A stretch of DNA of 64,000 nt from Melampsora larici-populina 98AG31 (Eukaryota > Basidiomycota > Pucciniomycetes > Pucciniales > Melampsoraceae): the NCBI RefSeq assembly GCF_000204055.1, contig NW_006768783.1, forward strand, positions 578,628 to 642,627. Reading direction: 5' to 3'. A program made the translations under genes and the position numbers. How positions within the stretch are numbered: the first letter of the stretch is position 1; each line of letters opens with the position of its first letter. The notes under the pieces were generated by a model that saw only the letters and a list, made by a program, of their open reading frames with translations, was not told the origin of the DNA and did no database searches. Of the stretch, positions 26,907 through 38,645 are shown piece after piece.

Positions 26907-27845
26907 CACAGAATCCCTGAATCTATCAGATGAAAACTATATGTTTTGAAATGTTTTTAGATATTATTGGTCATATGTTTGTATAACGATGAATTGCATA
27001 CTACAGGAACCATTTGATGTGGGGCTAGTCTCAAAATAAGAAGTGAGACACTCTCTTGAAACATCACTTGATTTTGATGACCAACTTGACTGCTGTGCCC
27101 TACAAACATCTTGCATGAGTAAGCCAAGAGCTGCCAAGAGTCCGCTGAGTCTATCACTTCATCTTAGAGTCAATTTCCTGGCTCCACTTTTTTGCATAGC
27201 ATGTATATCCCACTCATTCTGACCTAGATAGCATGACTGAGGATACCTTCAAGGTAGACATAAATCTGAAGCCCAGCAAGTAATGGCCATTGGATAGCTA
27301 TCAGAAAGCTGACTTCTTCAAAGTAGCCACATTTAGACAGATCTTGATCATGAAAAGAGGGTGAAAGACACTACCAATACCATCTCAGACAAGAGCTGTC
27401 ACAAAGCCGCTTTGGACAAAGCATCCACCTAACAAGTCTAAGCTTGTATTTATAACTTTCAGACTCTTGACCTCATGAATTTAACTGAAGGTACCTTCAA
27501 ACATGTGGTTCACAAAGCTGCCATGTTGTAAACTTATCAGTAGACTTTGATCTTCTTTATGCCAAAACCAATATTCAAACCATCTTACTTGATGGTTAGC
27601 GCAAATGCTCAACCAATGGCATCTATACAAGCTGTTCTTCACTTGCACTTGATTCACACTGTGCAACTTTTGGATCTCCCCAATCTCCATTGAGATGTCA
27701 CATATTGGAGAGGTGTTGTAACATTGAAGGAACTACTGTTGAGAGACACGAAGACACTTGGCTTCCATGAAATCAGAACTGGGGTACCAGACTCATCATC
27801 TGTCAACCAGTTTCAATCCAAATTTCACCAGAAACAAATAATCAA
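26907..27845. other. intergenic, no gene recognised
   Basis: 3' flank of permease copy 2. No supported coding frame or repeat up to the inverted-repeat element that begins near 27846. Confidence 0.45.
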
Positions 27846-28020
27846 TAAGGGGGCTCAGGTCAAGATTTTTGTGGCCTTGTCCTACAAAATTGGGGAAAGT
27901 TTTTCACAGTACCAGACTGTAAAAAGGTTTCCCAATTTGTAAACAAATTGTGTTGCTGGGCAGCAAATTTACACAAATTTGCTACTCAAAAGAATTTGGG
28001 AAAGTTTTTTATGGTCAAAG

Positions 28021-28678
28021 TACAGCCTGATGCATAATTGTTGACTTTGGAAAACAAAACCTCGAGTTTCCAAAAAAAAACCCTTGAGTTTTTTCAAAAA
28101 TTGCTGAGTTTTTTTTGAAAAGCTGCTGAGTTTTCAAAAAAAAATCATACAGAAAGGGGTTTGACATCTCAGTAGAGATATTGGTAGCCTAATACCCAGA
28201 GAGCTTGCTCAATTGATCCACCAATTGTTCAATATTGAAACTTCCCTTCATGACCATCCAATCATCACCACCTCAACATGTCATACAAACGTGTGAACAA
28301 TGGTAAATTTTATCAACCACATGTCAAGACACTTGAAGGCCGAACACCTGATCAAATCCGTCAAATGAGTGGCCTCAACATGTCGGACTCATCGTGTTCA
28401 AGACAGCTATATAGAGCCACCAATGCCGTCATTCTGCTTGCTGAAAGCTACAAAACTCTTGGTGCACCTCCTCCTCTGGAGCCTGGTGAGCGGGAGATCC
28501 TCAGGGCTGCAGTAGAAGATGACCCGACTCTCTGTGAAGACGAGATGGTCTGTGACCACCCCTTTCCGTATGATCTTTTTTGAAAACTCAGCAGCTTTTC
28601 AAAAAAATACGCCAGGTTTTTTTTTTGAAAACTCGAGGTTTTTGTTTTCCAAAGTCAACAATTATGCATCAGGCTGTA
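28021..28678. mobile_element. Tc1/mariner-like non-autonomous TIR element
   Basis: Ends are TA-CAGCCTGATGC... and ...GCATCAGGCTG-TA, a TA duplication of the Tc1/mariner type. About 48 bp of near-perfect terminal inverted repeat continues as imperfect repeat for roughly 105-125 bp on each side (28021-28145, 28574-28678). This continuation is made of A/T runs alternating with CTCGAGTTT and GCTGAGTTTT blocks. The element is only 658 bp, too short for a full transposase. It encloses one open frame at 28278-28583. Confidence 0.75.
28278..28583 (+). CDS. HTH-only fragment of a Tc1-like transposase
   Basis: 101 residues, intronless, wholly inside the 28021-28678 TIR element. Residues 15-60 look like the helix-turn-helix end of rust Tc1-like transposases (HVKTLEGRTPDQIRQMSG). 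Near residues 74-88 comes GEREILRAAVEDDPTL, matching the linker motif that precedes the DDE domain in these proteins. The frame ends soon after, with its stop codon at the inner edge of the right inverted repeat, so no DDE catalytic domain exists. If translated, the product could bind element ends but not cut DNA. Family assignment rests on motif resemblance only. Confidence 0.5.
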   Translation: MSYKRVNNGKFYQPHVKTLEGRTPDQIRQMSGLNMSDSSCSRQLYRATNAVILLAESYKTLGAPPPLEPGEREILRAAVEDDPTLCEDEMVCDHPFPYDLF

Positions 28679-28976
28679 ATAAAATAACTTGACCTGAGCC
28701 CCCCTATTGGTGAATTCACATGCTGTAAATGATCACATACTAATGATGTTGGATATCCGTTTTAGATCAGCAAACCTCCAACTAAGGGTTACACAAAAAA
28801 ATCGTCTATCTTCCAAATGTGTTTAGCTGTTTCCATCATTAATAGACATACGCCTGCTCGTCATATGGGTAAAACAATTCTTGCGAACACTTTTTTCACC
28901 ATCTGCTCTTTTCTCTTGCCGTTGAGTATGCTTCTTGTATACCTCAACCTGAGCTCGGTGATAGCGATCTCTGATC

Positions 28977-31739
28977 TTACGGCCGGGGACTAGGAAATGT
29001 TAATTTTCTTACCCTTTTGATTGCAATCAACAATGTTTTAACCAATAGTTCTGGAGCACTGATAGGAGTTAAGACTCTGATCCAGTGGGGTCGCTTTTCA
29101 CGCATGAAATACAATATGTGCGTACCAGCCACGCGTTCACGTCTTCGCTTGAACATTCGATGACCTAACCAATATATGGTACCCTCGTATACGGGGAGAG
29201 TTTCGAAATGTGGAGTGAAGGCATCGCGTTCGTACAATTTACCAGGTGGATACTTCAATCCAGGAAGTGGTAGCCAATCGAAATGAGTACCGGGAATCTC
29301 TTTCCACCGTATTGCGATCCACTTGTACGCATCGATCAGATCTTGCTCCATGTTTGTTTTGATATCGCGCTCTGCGACGATTTCAGAGCATATTGTGATC
29401 ATCTCCAGATAATTATCCCATAGCTTCTCCATATTCTCGACGAGAAATTGCGCGTAATCCTTGTTAGCCTCTTTGTGCTCTATTGATTCTAGAAATTTTT
29501 GAATTTGAGGCTTGTACGTATCCATCAAAGCGCGGGACAACAGTGGTTCTTCATTCGAGTTTGATACCAATTGATGACGGTTGTCATCAACGTATCCTTC
29601 AGGTCGTGGATTTACAGCTTCCAAGCGAGGAATGGCTTTTGTTCTCTTCTTCATCGGGCCAGATGGCTTTGGAGCTTTAACTAGGAATGGATCAGTAGCG
29701 AGATGGGATTTTGAGGAAATCGTTTTTTGTTGAAAGTCGATCCCTATATTCATTGCACGTGCTTGTCTTGAACGATCTAGGGTAGGTGATTCGAGTGCCA
29801 CCTTTTCCGATCTTGCAAGAGTCCGACTTCGTGAGTAAGATCTTTCGAGAGCATTTTTCTTTGAGTAGTATCTATCGAGATCAAAAGTGCCTTCAAATTT
29901 GGTTGCATCTATTCGGGGTTGTTCAGATTTTAAGACAGCGGGGTTTCCAGGACGCGGCCCGCGAGCAGTACGGGGCTTAGATCGAGACCATGATAACTGC
30001 CAACTCGGAAGCGTAGATGATTCCAGAACATGAATTTTGGTCTGCGTAAGTCGGCGAGACTTTGTTGCTTGATGGGTGGATTCGTCATCCCCATTGAATG
30101 AAAAAGGATCATGATGATATGTTCGCTTGGAACGTTGAAGATTGACTTGATAAGTTGGATGTGGGGCCTTGAGCTGTCCGGGTCTTGAAAGGCTTATCCT
30201 CACATCCCGAGAAGGTAGTTTTGCGTCTTGAGAGCTCGAACTCTGTTTTTCTTGGTCCGAATTCTGTTCAACTAGACTTTTCGAAAGAATCGGGTCAGTA
30301 TCGACGTTTCTTGAGATGAAAGTAAGTGAAAATACGGAATTGGTATCGGGGCAAACGCTAGAAGTTTCAAAAGCAGGAAGACAATACCTGAGTTGGCCTG
30401 ACTCCACTCCACTTTATTGCTTTTCATTTTGACATATTGGTAGCTTGTGCTGTGACCCGGACTCTTAATTTCGCTCCGTAATTCGCGCGCATTTGGTGGT
30501 CTTACCAGTGCAGAGCTTGCCCGTGCTTCATTGCCAAGAAAGTGACTGGATGATTCTTCTGACGATTCATCATGTGAATCAGAGAGGGGAGTCGTGGCAC
30601 TGTAACTGTGAGACGACCCTTCAGAATTGGATGGATCATCGGCGTACTTTATCTCATTTGCGTCGAATTCATTTCTTGTGGGGCTGGCATGATGAGACTC
30701 AGTTGGAAACGGAGACGTGTGAGCACTTAATGCAGTGGATGGATCATGACCATCAGAAGCTGGTATATGAGGTGAGCTGGGCAGTTCTTCGGATGAGTGA
30801 TCTTGGAAAAGTTTGCGATGATGAGCATGTTGATAGTCTGGGGATGCTTTTTCGAACTCTAATGATGCAACGGGATGATCGTGACCAGTGGGGCTGTTTT
30901 GAGCCTCGAGTGTTCTCCATTCGTGATACGGCTTCAAGCTGATCATCTCTGGTGAAGGTAGCCCCATGAGTTGGCCGTGCCAGGATGGCGAGTCTTCCAT
31001 GATTCCTGGAAGCTGGCTTATCACATGAGATAATTCGCGGTAGTACCCTGTGTTCTCGAATGGATCATGAAATTGTTCCGATGACCCTTCTCCAGATATG
31101 TCCATATGAGCGCTCGATGAAGGAGGATTCAAAATATACGCGTCAGGAGGAGATACTATCTGCGAACCTGGACGGAATACGTGCGACTGGATTTCTTCCC
31201 CAACAACCTGATGCAATGGAAGACGTTCCTGACTCTCCGCTCCGCTCCGACGATTGACCGCCAATCCGTTGTGCGTGTTGAGGATACCCGCATTCCCTTC
31301 TCCAAGAGAGTGAAAACTTGAGAAAGACTTCGCAGTGGTGGGGTTGTCCAGACAAACAAAACAATTAAGGCTCATTCTTTGTCTTGATCACTGCGAGAAA
31401 ACGATGTTATTGTTCACTGACAGTTTTGTCGCTTGCACCAGACTGGTGTGGCCCGGTGTACATAGCAGGAAAGTTACTAGCCAATGCAGTGGACGGTGAG
31501 GAGGCGTCGAAGGGGATGTCAGAGGTTTGTCTTTCTGATAGATAATCTTCTTGGTGTAGAACTGCCAGTTCAGGAGTCTCTTCCAAGTGAGAACGCGCTT
31601 CTGTATGGCTTCCAAGACTGGTCGGAATAGAGTGGCGTACGCTCCTGGAAAAATCCCAAACGCCCATGGCTGTCAATAATATAGGCCAATTGAGCATCAA
31701 GGCCATCGTTCGGTACGACTTCTTGTTGAGCAGATCCAT
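28977..31739 (-). CDS. predicted secreted orphan protein, member A of a two-gene family in this window
   Basis: No known domain recognised. The proposed exons (31739-31462, 31382-30388, 30271-28977) join in frame to about 855 residues. The last two exons are well supported; the first intron (31383-31461) is tentative, chosen because it restores frame with the same phase as the paralogue's intron. The N-terminus has a Lys/Arg stretch, then a hydrophobic run containing NWPILLTAMGVWDFS, read as a signal peptide. The middle is Ser/His/Pro-rich and disordered. The C-terminal 170 residues form a conserved unit with DNYLEMITICSEI, TNMEQDLIDAYKW, IYWLGHR, HILYFMREKRPHWI and LLVKTLLIAIKRVR. The gene at 48242-49645 shares the N-terminal motif and this C-terminal unit. 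In a rust fungus, secreted and lineage-restricted proteins of this form are effector candidates (inference only). Confidence 0.6.
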
Positions 31740-32687
31740 GGTCGAGAATGCCCGAAATTGAGGTGACTGTCGTTCGTGGTCTCGAATACAATCCTGTGAC
31801 TTGAAACAGTCCGACACACCATAGAGGACAGTAGAGGACAGCATGATCTAAGCTTGGTATGATTGTGTGTCATATCAAGTACTACTGTGTACAAAACTAG
31901 CATGCTCGTGTGGAATCAGAAGCACTGCAAAACTAGCATGATCGACAAGTATCCCCCAACTTGATCAAGTGCCCCTAGTGAGACACTTTTTACTCGCGAG
32001 CTAAAAACATATCACTCCCTCTCAATTCAAAGAGGTCGGACCTTTGGAGAAACACGAGGGTTCTCAGTAAGTAAGAGAACTGGGCACTAGGAGGAACACT
32101 TCTAGATACGAGAATAGGTTATAGGAGCCATGTGACGTAGCCATGACAAAATGATGTGTAAGCTATTTCACATTGCAATTGATTGCATTCCTGTGCAATC
32201 TCTGCAAAAATCCCTCATTACCTTCTGCGTTGAGAATGCTGTTTACCCTCACTATGATTATTGTCTATAATCAAGTGGATAATCTCAAACCCAGGTTCTT
32301 CCCACTTCTTTACTTATTCTCAAAGGTCTTTATGCTTCTTGCTAAAAGTATTCTCATCTTATTCGAGATCAGCTCTTTTTATATATTATCATCTTATCAT
32401 TTATAAAAATTTTGGCCCACCCACCTCTCCCTTTCTGTAATAGTTGTAGGTCACTTGTTATTTACTGATGGGAATGTCATCGTGTAACAGGTATGTATAA
32501 AAAATGTGTGTGTAATGGCGGACCGGGTATTTGACTTGTTATATTACCTTTCATGGTTTTGACGTCATTACCTCTTTACCACTTTTCCATTTTTTACTTT
32601 ACCACTTCCTGTTTCATCTCATCGACGAAAATCTTTTCATAGTCGTTATCACTCAATCAATCTAGTATTTTTAAAGGTAAAGTGATT
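31740..32687. other. promoter of orphan gene A and 5' flank of the DIRS-like element
   Basis: No coding frame supported. T-rich from about 32.2 kb onward. I compared this flank with 37.05-37.5 kb by eye for terminal repeats of the retrotransposon and found no convincing long match, so the element boundary on this side is undefined. Confidence 0.4.
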
Positions 32688-34331
32688 ATGTCCAGTGATG
32701 CTGCCAATATTGAAGCGGCTGCAAGGGTTACGTCTAGGTTGGCGGAGATCAAAAAGTCTTATAATGAAGCTGGAGGCTCCACTACCATATCAATGACGGA
32801 GATCAGAAGCCAGTTTGCAGAGGTCATACCGTTCCATTCTAAGAAATGGTATAGACATTGGTCCAATTTCGCCATTAGGCTCTGTAAACTTGATAAAGAC
32901 GCCGGGCGTCCAATCTTTAAAAACTTGTTGCCTGCTCCAACAACCACTCCTCGATCTAATACGGAGAAGGTTTTCATCTTCAATACAAATGATAACCCAA
33001 CCTATCCTCCCAATCTATCGAGACCCGTCTCTCCTTCACAACGAGACCATCCTTCTGGAAATCCTATTGTACCCAGAGTTCTTACCAGTGAAGAAAAAAT
33101 CACCCTCCTCACTCAGCAAAACGAAGAAAATCAAAATCGTCTTTCTTCACTTCTTTCTCTTCATGTTTCTAATGAGAAAGGCAAAAGGAAGAGGCATCAC
33201 AAGCATAAAGATGACTCATCCGATTTTTCTTCAGATTCATCTACAAAATCTGAAAAGAACACGAAAAAGTACGTGTTTATATCAAAAAAGAAGTCTGTCG
33301 ACATTCCCACGGGGAACTTTACTCAAGGAGCATTACTATATGCGGCAGATGTCAAAGGCTACGATGCCAGTATTTCCCAAGCTGTTAAATACTTTAATAA
33401 TTCAGCAAAACCACCTGATTTTCCTGATGTTCTCACAAAAGAATTACTTCTCGGAAAATTTATCGACTTTAGAAGAATCAAAGGAGAGCTGCTTAATCCG
33501 AAGAAGGGAGATACTTCTTATACAGCTTCTGGTAAAGAAAAAGGACTTGAAATTTCGAAGAATCTTACTCAAGAAATTGTCGAGTTGGCTGAATGGTTAT
33601 ATTATTTCGGCATTCTCAAAAGAGCTATCAAAGCTGCTTTTCCGGATTGTGAAAGTTATATTTCTGAATATGGGAAATATATTAAATCTCAATTTTGGTC
33701 AGCTGGTGTTATGGTGAATTGGAGAGATATCGCGGGTTACGATTCAGCTTTTCGAACACAAGTGGCTAATAGAAAGTACATTTGTTTCGCTGATTGGGAT
33801 CACAAAGATTGTGAAGTTCTTGAAACACAATTTTTTGGGAGTGCATATTATCAACATAATTTTGGTCCTGTTGCTGCTTTCAATCCTGTTGTGTCCAGTT
33901 AGTATTTCTCTGATTGTATATCTGGTTATGGATATGTTCTAACATGAAGTGTTTTAGCTTCCTTGTCTTGTTCGTTTAGTCAAAATGTTTCAAGGCAACG
34001 GTTAAATTTTAATCCTAATGCGGCTAATAGTCAAGTTCAAAAGCCAACATTTGATCCTGATAAATATCATTTCTTGTTTAAGCATGGGAGTAAATTTCCG
34101 ATTGAAGACGCTTCTAAGACGCCAATTGCTAAGGAGCAGTTCTGTTTTTCTTGGAATAAGAATGGAGTTTGTGCCATTGGGCCTACTTGCCCTTCACTTT
34201 TGTGTATGTTTTTGCTTATCAATTTCTCTGTTATAATAAGTAGGTTGAGTTGATGTGAAAACTAATTCATGGAGTAATTGCAGAACATCCGGGGATGTCA
34301 TGCAAAACATTTCGGATGCGATCACGCCTGA
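32688..34331 (+). CDS. gag-like protein of the DIRS-like element
   Basis: Three exons (32688-33897, 33958-34203, 34284-34331) give an open frame from the second Met of the ORF to TGA at 34329. The N-terminal 280 residues are hydrophilic, with Lys/Arg/Ser tracts near residue 165. The domain after that (HDxD-like FADWDHKDCE, GPVAAFNP) resembles DIRS-family gag C-terminal regions. The tail has paired Cys/His clusters, FCFSWNKNGVCAIGPTCPS and, across the last intron, CNIRGCHAKHFGC, which look like nucleic-acid-binding knuckles. The last exon overlaps the pol frame, so gag and pol are probably made from alternative or overlapping frames. Exon 2-3 splicing is inferred from the Cys pattern. Confidence 0.6.
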
Positions 34332-36159
34332 AGAGTATTCTTCAGAGCGTTATCTGCGCGGTTACCAGTGGGACGGTACTTCGCCAACGGGTTATTCTGC
34401 CTCCATCGATTCTAGTTTAACGGCAGAACCTTTTCCGGATCCCACTTCTCTTCAAGAAGATGTTGACGCGGATTTTATTCTGAAACAATACGATCATCTT
34501 TTTCAAATTAAAACGCCTTATAATATTAATAAAATTGAAGAATTATTACGTACTCATCCTAACAAACCTTTTGTTGCTTCCGTCTTAAAGGGTTTGAGAG
34601 AAGGTTTTTGGCCTTCATCCAATCTTCCGTCTTCAGAAATTATCGACGTTCCAAATCCTCAGTCCTGTTTTGAAAATCAAGAGTTATTGGAGGAACAATG
34701 CGAAGAAGAGATTACGAAAGGTCGATATTCTGAAGAATTCACAATGCTGTTACCAGGGATGAAGGTCATTCCTCTTCTGATGGTTTCCAAGAAAGATTCA
34801 AAGAAAATGAGAGTTTGTTCAAATATGAGTTTTGATAACCCTTCTCCAAATGATCTCGTCGACAAAGACAAGATCCGTGTTTTGTACAATTCTTTAAGAT
34901 CATTTGCACCTTATCTAATGGATATAAAGAGGAAAAAAGGAAAAGTAACGGTTTTGAAATCAGATGTCAAAGGTGCATTTAGAACTTTACCAGCTCATCC
35001 TCAATATCAAATTCGTCAGATCCTCCGTATCAAAGCTAATGGAAAATGTTGAGTCGACCACAACCTTACCTTTGGTTCGTCTCCTTTGCCACACATTTGG
35101 TGTGGTTTCTTTTCTTTGATACTCTGGATTTTGAGAGAGATATTTTATATTGAGTATTTGAATAGTATGATGGACGACATGTGGTCGGTGGCGGATGCAT
35201 CTGATTGGGTTGTGTTTAAAGATCATTGTATTCCTGGTCCTCAAGCAAAATTATTGATGGTTTTTGATATCTTAGGTGTTCCTTGGGTTTGGAAGAAACA
35301 ACTGTACGGTACTGCTTTGGAAGTGATTGGTCACGTGGTGGATTCTGATAGGATGAGTATCTATTTGGAACCCGACAAGAAGACGTTGTTGATCAAAGCT
35401 ATGAAACGGTTTGTATCGGTTCCTAACCATTCTTTACGCGACTGGCAATCAGTGCAAGGGTGGATCTCTTGGGGGTTTAATTCGATGCCTTTAGGACGTT
35501 TTGCTTTGCAAAGTTTGTACAAAAAAACGGCGGGCAAGATTGAACGATTTTCTCATATTCATCTTAATAAGGAGAATCAAGATGATCTGAGATGATTAAT
35601 TGAATATTTTGAAGGTAGTAATGGAGTTTTAATTCTCAAATCGGCAAAATGGTTTTCTTTTCAGGCCGATTCATCTTATTTTTGTGATGCTTGCCAGTTT
35701 GGGATCGGTGTTTGGGAACCAAGGACAAAATTCGCGTTTCATCTAAGACTTCCGGATCCTCTTTGTAATATTTTCTGGGCCGAACTCTTGGCGGTTTTGG
35801 CGGCTATTGACTTGGGTATCAATGCTTGTTCAAAGAGAATTTACGTTTATACTGACAACAAACTCGTGTTTCATTTGTTCAACTCACACCGTCCTAACCA
35901 GTTAGTGAGACCTTTATTTCGACCCATAATTAAACGGTTGGTCTTGTCTCAGGCGGAGGTAAAAGTAGCTCACATTCCTGGTGTTCAGAACTCATGCACA
36001 GATTTATTGTCTAGAGATCATACGATGGAAGCTAAACGTCAATATACGCCAGTTTCAATCAGTAGTCTCGACATTGATCCTTTATTACTTGCTGGTGGTA
36101 CTGAAGTTAACTTGGATTTCTTCAAATCTTCAACTTTACATTGGCATCTTCAATCATGA
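34300..36159 (+). pseudogene. DIRS-like pol: reverse transcriptase and RNase H, with two in-frame TGA codons
   Basis: One frame runs from an ATG at 34300 to TGA at 36157-36159, interrupted only by TGA at 35050-35052 and 35593-35595. RT blocks visible: LMVSKKDSKKMRVCSNMS, LKSDVKGAFRTLPAHP (catalytic Asp), the VDHNLTFG region and the MMDDMW block in the YxDD position. RNase H follows with QADSSYFCDACQFGIGVW (Asp), WAELLAVLAAID (Glu) and VYTDNKLVFHLFN (Asp). The linker GTALEVIGHVVDS sits between. At both stops the neighbouring reading frame continues unchanged, and an Arg CGA would fit at each, so each stop looks like a single C-to-T change. As it stands, the protein would be cut before the RT active-site MMDD block. 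Confidence 0.75.
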
Positions 36160-37051
36160 ATAATAAAAAAGATATAACAACTATTGAACAAATCAAGGCT
36201 TTGTCCATTATTAATCGTCAATCTACAGTTAACATTTCGACTATTCAAAAATATGAGGCTGGTTATAGAAGTTTCTTTCGCTTTTGTTTGCATTTTGGTT
36301 ATCTTTTTAATCCTGATTCTGAGACTTTGTGTGATTATATTTCATACACTAGTCTCAAAATTTCTCCCAGATCGGTCCGTGTTTATTTAGTTGGTATTTC
36401 GTTTACTTTTAATTTAAAATTTCCTAACATTGTTTGTGATTCAAGAGATAAGGTAGTTAGAGCGACTATGAAGACTTGCATCAAAAATCATTCCAAGCCG
36501 GTTGTTCGGAAAAGTCCTCTTACTCTGTCTCATTTACATTTTGCTATTTCTCAAACTGGTTCTTCTCACGATGATCGTCTCTTTTTAGCTATTCTTTGTG
36601 TGGGTTTTGGTGGTTTACATCGACTCGGCGAACTTACAATTCCGGATTCACAAAAGCTTTTCGATTCAAGAAAAATTATCTTGAGAAGTTCTTTCAGTTT
36701 ATCTCACTGTCAAAAGTATATTCAATATCATTTACCTTACTCTAAAGGCGACACCAGTTTCACTGGAGTTCCGGTGATAATTCAGTATTTCGAGAATTCT
36801 CCGGCTTGTCCTATAAAAATTATGCTCTATTATCTCGACTCTAGGGATTTTTTGTTTTTGTCTGTTCTGGCGGTGCAACTACTTTGGCGCAGTCTGGTGC
36901 TTTGATGGACTATATTCAGTCTGCTGGTCGTTGGAGTTCTGGGGCTTTCCGTATTTACGTCAGAGGTCATGTAGCTTTGCGTTTGCCTGAATCAAAAAAT
37001 CACGTAATTGGTAATTCAATTCATGTGGGAGCTTTGGTTGCTTTTTCTTGA
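36156..37051 (+). pseudogene. DIRS-like tyrosine recombinase, internally deleted
   Basis: The ATG at 36156 overlaps the pol stop (ATGA). The N-terminal part is the SAM-like core-binding region. The catalytic domain then begins with GLHRLGELTIPDSQK (first catalytic Arg) and HLPYSKGDT. The frame stops at 36905. Downstream, in another frame, the family C-terminus reappears as GGATTLAQSGALMDYIQSAG and GRWSSGAFRIYVR, which contains the region around the nucleophilic Tyr, ending at TGA 37049-37051. The roughly 45 residues that normally separate these parts, including the second catalytic Arg box, are absent near 36845-36870. This points to a deletion with frameshift, so the enzyme is inactive (inference). 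Confidence 0.7.
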
Positions 37052-38081
37052 AGTGAGATTCTTTTTTGTTTCTATTTCTTTTTCTTTATTGTTTAAATAA
37101 AGAGGAGATAGTTCTGTTTGATCTAGATGTCAATTCTTTTTTGGATTAACTTATTTTGAGAACTCAAAACTGACTCTTTTGTTTTGTTGAACCAATTTCT
37201 TAATATCTTCTTCCTCCCTACTTCACCACTCTTTAAGTCTACGCTCTTTCAATAGGCGGGTTGGAGAGGGTGTTGTTTGCTTGTGGACATGACGGTATTA
37301 TATCCCTTAGGGGAAATTGGTTTTAACGCGCTAGAGTTTTGTCTTTTTGTGATTTTTGTAAGTACCAGAGATGACATTTCTACTTTTTAGTCCACCCCAT
37401 AGTGGACCTTTTTGTTGCCTTTAAGTCAATTGCCCTGTACTTAGTATCTATCTGGTATAGCTTATTCATTACATTGCAATTAGGACTCTATGCCTCAATT
37501 TTGGCTAAACCTTCCCAACATGAGTATTAGCTTGAATCACCCAGCTCTGATACCTATTCTTCAAGTGTAAAGAAAGGTGATAGTACCTGGATGGCACAAG
37601 AGACAATAAGTGAGGATGAATGAAAAGAAACTACAAAGGTAGGAGAAATCATCACACTTATATGTATCTAACACTCATATAACCTAGGTACAAGATCATA
37701 GATTGATGAAGGAAGCCAAAACATAACACGTCATAACAGAGCAAAAAGTGATGTAATGTGTTCAATAAAGATAATGAAAGTAGTAAGAATTGATTATCTT
37801 AATATGAATCAACCCACGTGCCCATTTCAACTGCCTGTGCCTATGCCCATCAAACCTGTCTATTCATTTATCTTGTATCTCACTCTGAGATTTCTTCAGA
37901 AAGATGAGGAGTAATTTGAAATTGAAATTAGGGCACAGAGCCTGGCGTTAAAACCCCACAACTCATCAAAGGAGGACACAGAAAAGCGACATTGGATTTC
38001 TGTGCAAGAATTGAATTGCGGCTTTGGACTGTGAGTTTCCAAGATTACAAATTTGCAGTTGGATGCGCATTAACCGATTGC
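37052..38081. other. 3' flank of the DIRS-like element, no gene recognised
   Basis: T-rich noncoding sequence to about 37.5 kb may belong to the retrotransposon's 3' terminal region. A short GTCCAC...GTGGAC palindrome lies near 37.39 kb. Beyond that, nothing supported. Confidence 0.4.
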
Positions 38082-38464
38082 CACTGCCAGCATTAAAGAG
38101 GTTCCCAGATGGGAATATGGGTCCTAGTGATCACATTCCCATCCTGCTACTGTTACACAGTTCCACAAATATTTCCTGAGTAGCCATTGTGATATATGTA
38201 GTCAATATTTTGAGATGTGTGTCTCAATTTGAACAAAGTTACAGCATGTATTACACATGAACTTCTTATCTAGATGAGCAGATAACTGAGCGAACCTGTA
38301 TGTAGCTGATAGCTAAGGATTTACTCAGATGTTTGCACATATGTAGTGTATGCTTTATGGCTCAGATGTGCAGTGCAAGATGATTTGATGCACCATTCTT
38401 CTCTCAATGATATTCCCAGCCTAGGTCACGTTCCGACCAGGGAACCTATTTAATGCTGGCAGTG
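38082..38464. mobile_element. CACTA-type MITE with 3-bp target-site duplication
   Basis: 383-bp noncoding element. Ends are CACTGCCAGCATTAAA... and ...TTTAATGCTGGCAGTG with about 25 bp of inverted repeat (the right arm has one base change, AAATAGG for AAAGAGG). The 3-bp direct repeat TGC flanks it at 38079-38081 and 38465-38467. CACTG termini plus a 3-bp duplication are the signature of the CACTA (CMC/EnSpm) superfamily. No transposase is present. Confidence 0.7.
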
Positions 38465-38645
38465 TGCTGTGTGAAACCGTTAAGCTTGTTGGAGTGATTC
38501 CTTGGTGTTTCCAAAGGGAAGATCCAGCAAACTTTGGTGACCAAGGAGTTTGTGTGAAGCCTGAAAAGCGGGGCACAGTGCATTTTGTTGTTAAACCTCA
38601 TTTCATCAAGGATCCCACTATTTCTTGCCCCCTTTCCAAGTACCG

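Larger units (their letters stand above)
27846..28706. mobile_element. outer inverted-repeat (MITE-like) element interrupted by a second TIR element
   Basis: Inverted copies of a 22-bp sequence lie at 27843-27864 (CAATAAGGGGGCTCAGG...) and 28688-28709, with one mismatch. A TA dinucleotide flanks the G-run at each end, compatible with TA target-site duplication. The left part (to 28020) is non-coding with A/T-rich internal palindromes. The right part after 28678 is very short. The simplest reading is a small non-coding element into which the 28021-28678 element inserted. The class is uncertain. Confidence 0.5.
32688..37051 (+). mobile_element. DIRS-like (tyrosine-recombinase) retrotransposon, decayed
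   Basis: Order is gag-like protein, reverse transcriptase plus RNase H, then a tyrosine recombinase, and there is no integrase or aspartic protease. That combination defines the DIRS order rather than LTR elements. Coordinates cover the coding part; ends were not found. Damage includes two in-frame TGA codons in pol and a deletion with frame change in the recombinase. Neighbouring genes are not visibly disrupted. Confidence 0.8.

Noticed and set aside
32173..37480. Terminal repeats for the DIRS-like element
   Set aside because: Only short chance matches (for example ACATTGCAATT at both sides) were found; not enough to define split or inverted termini.
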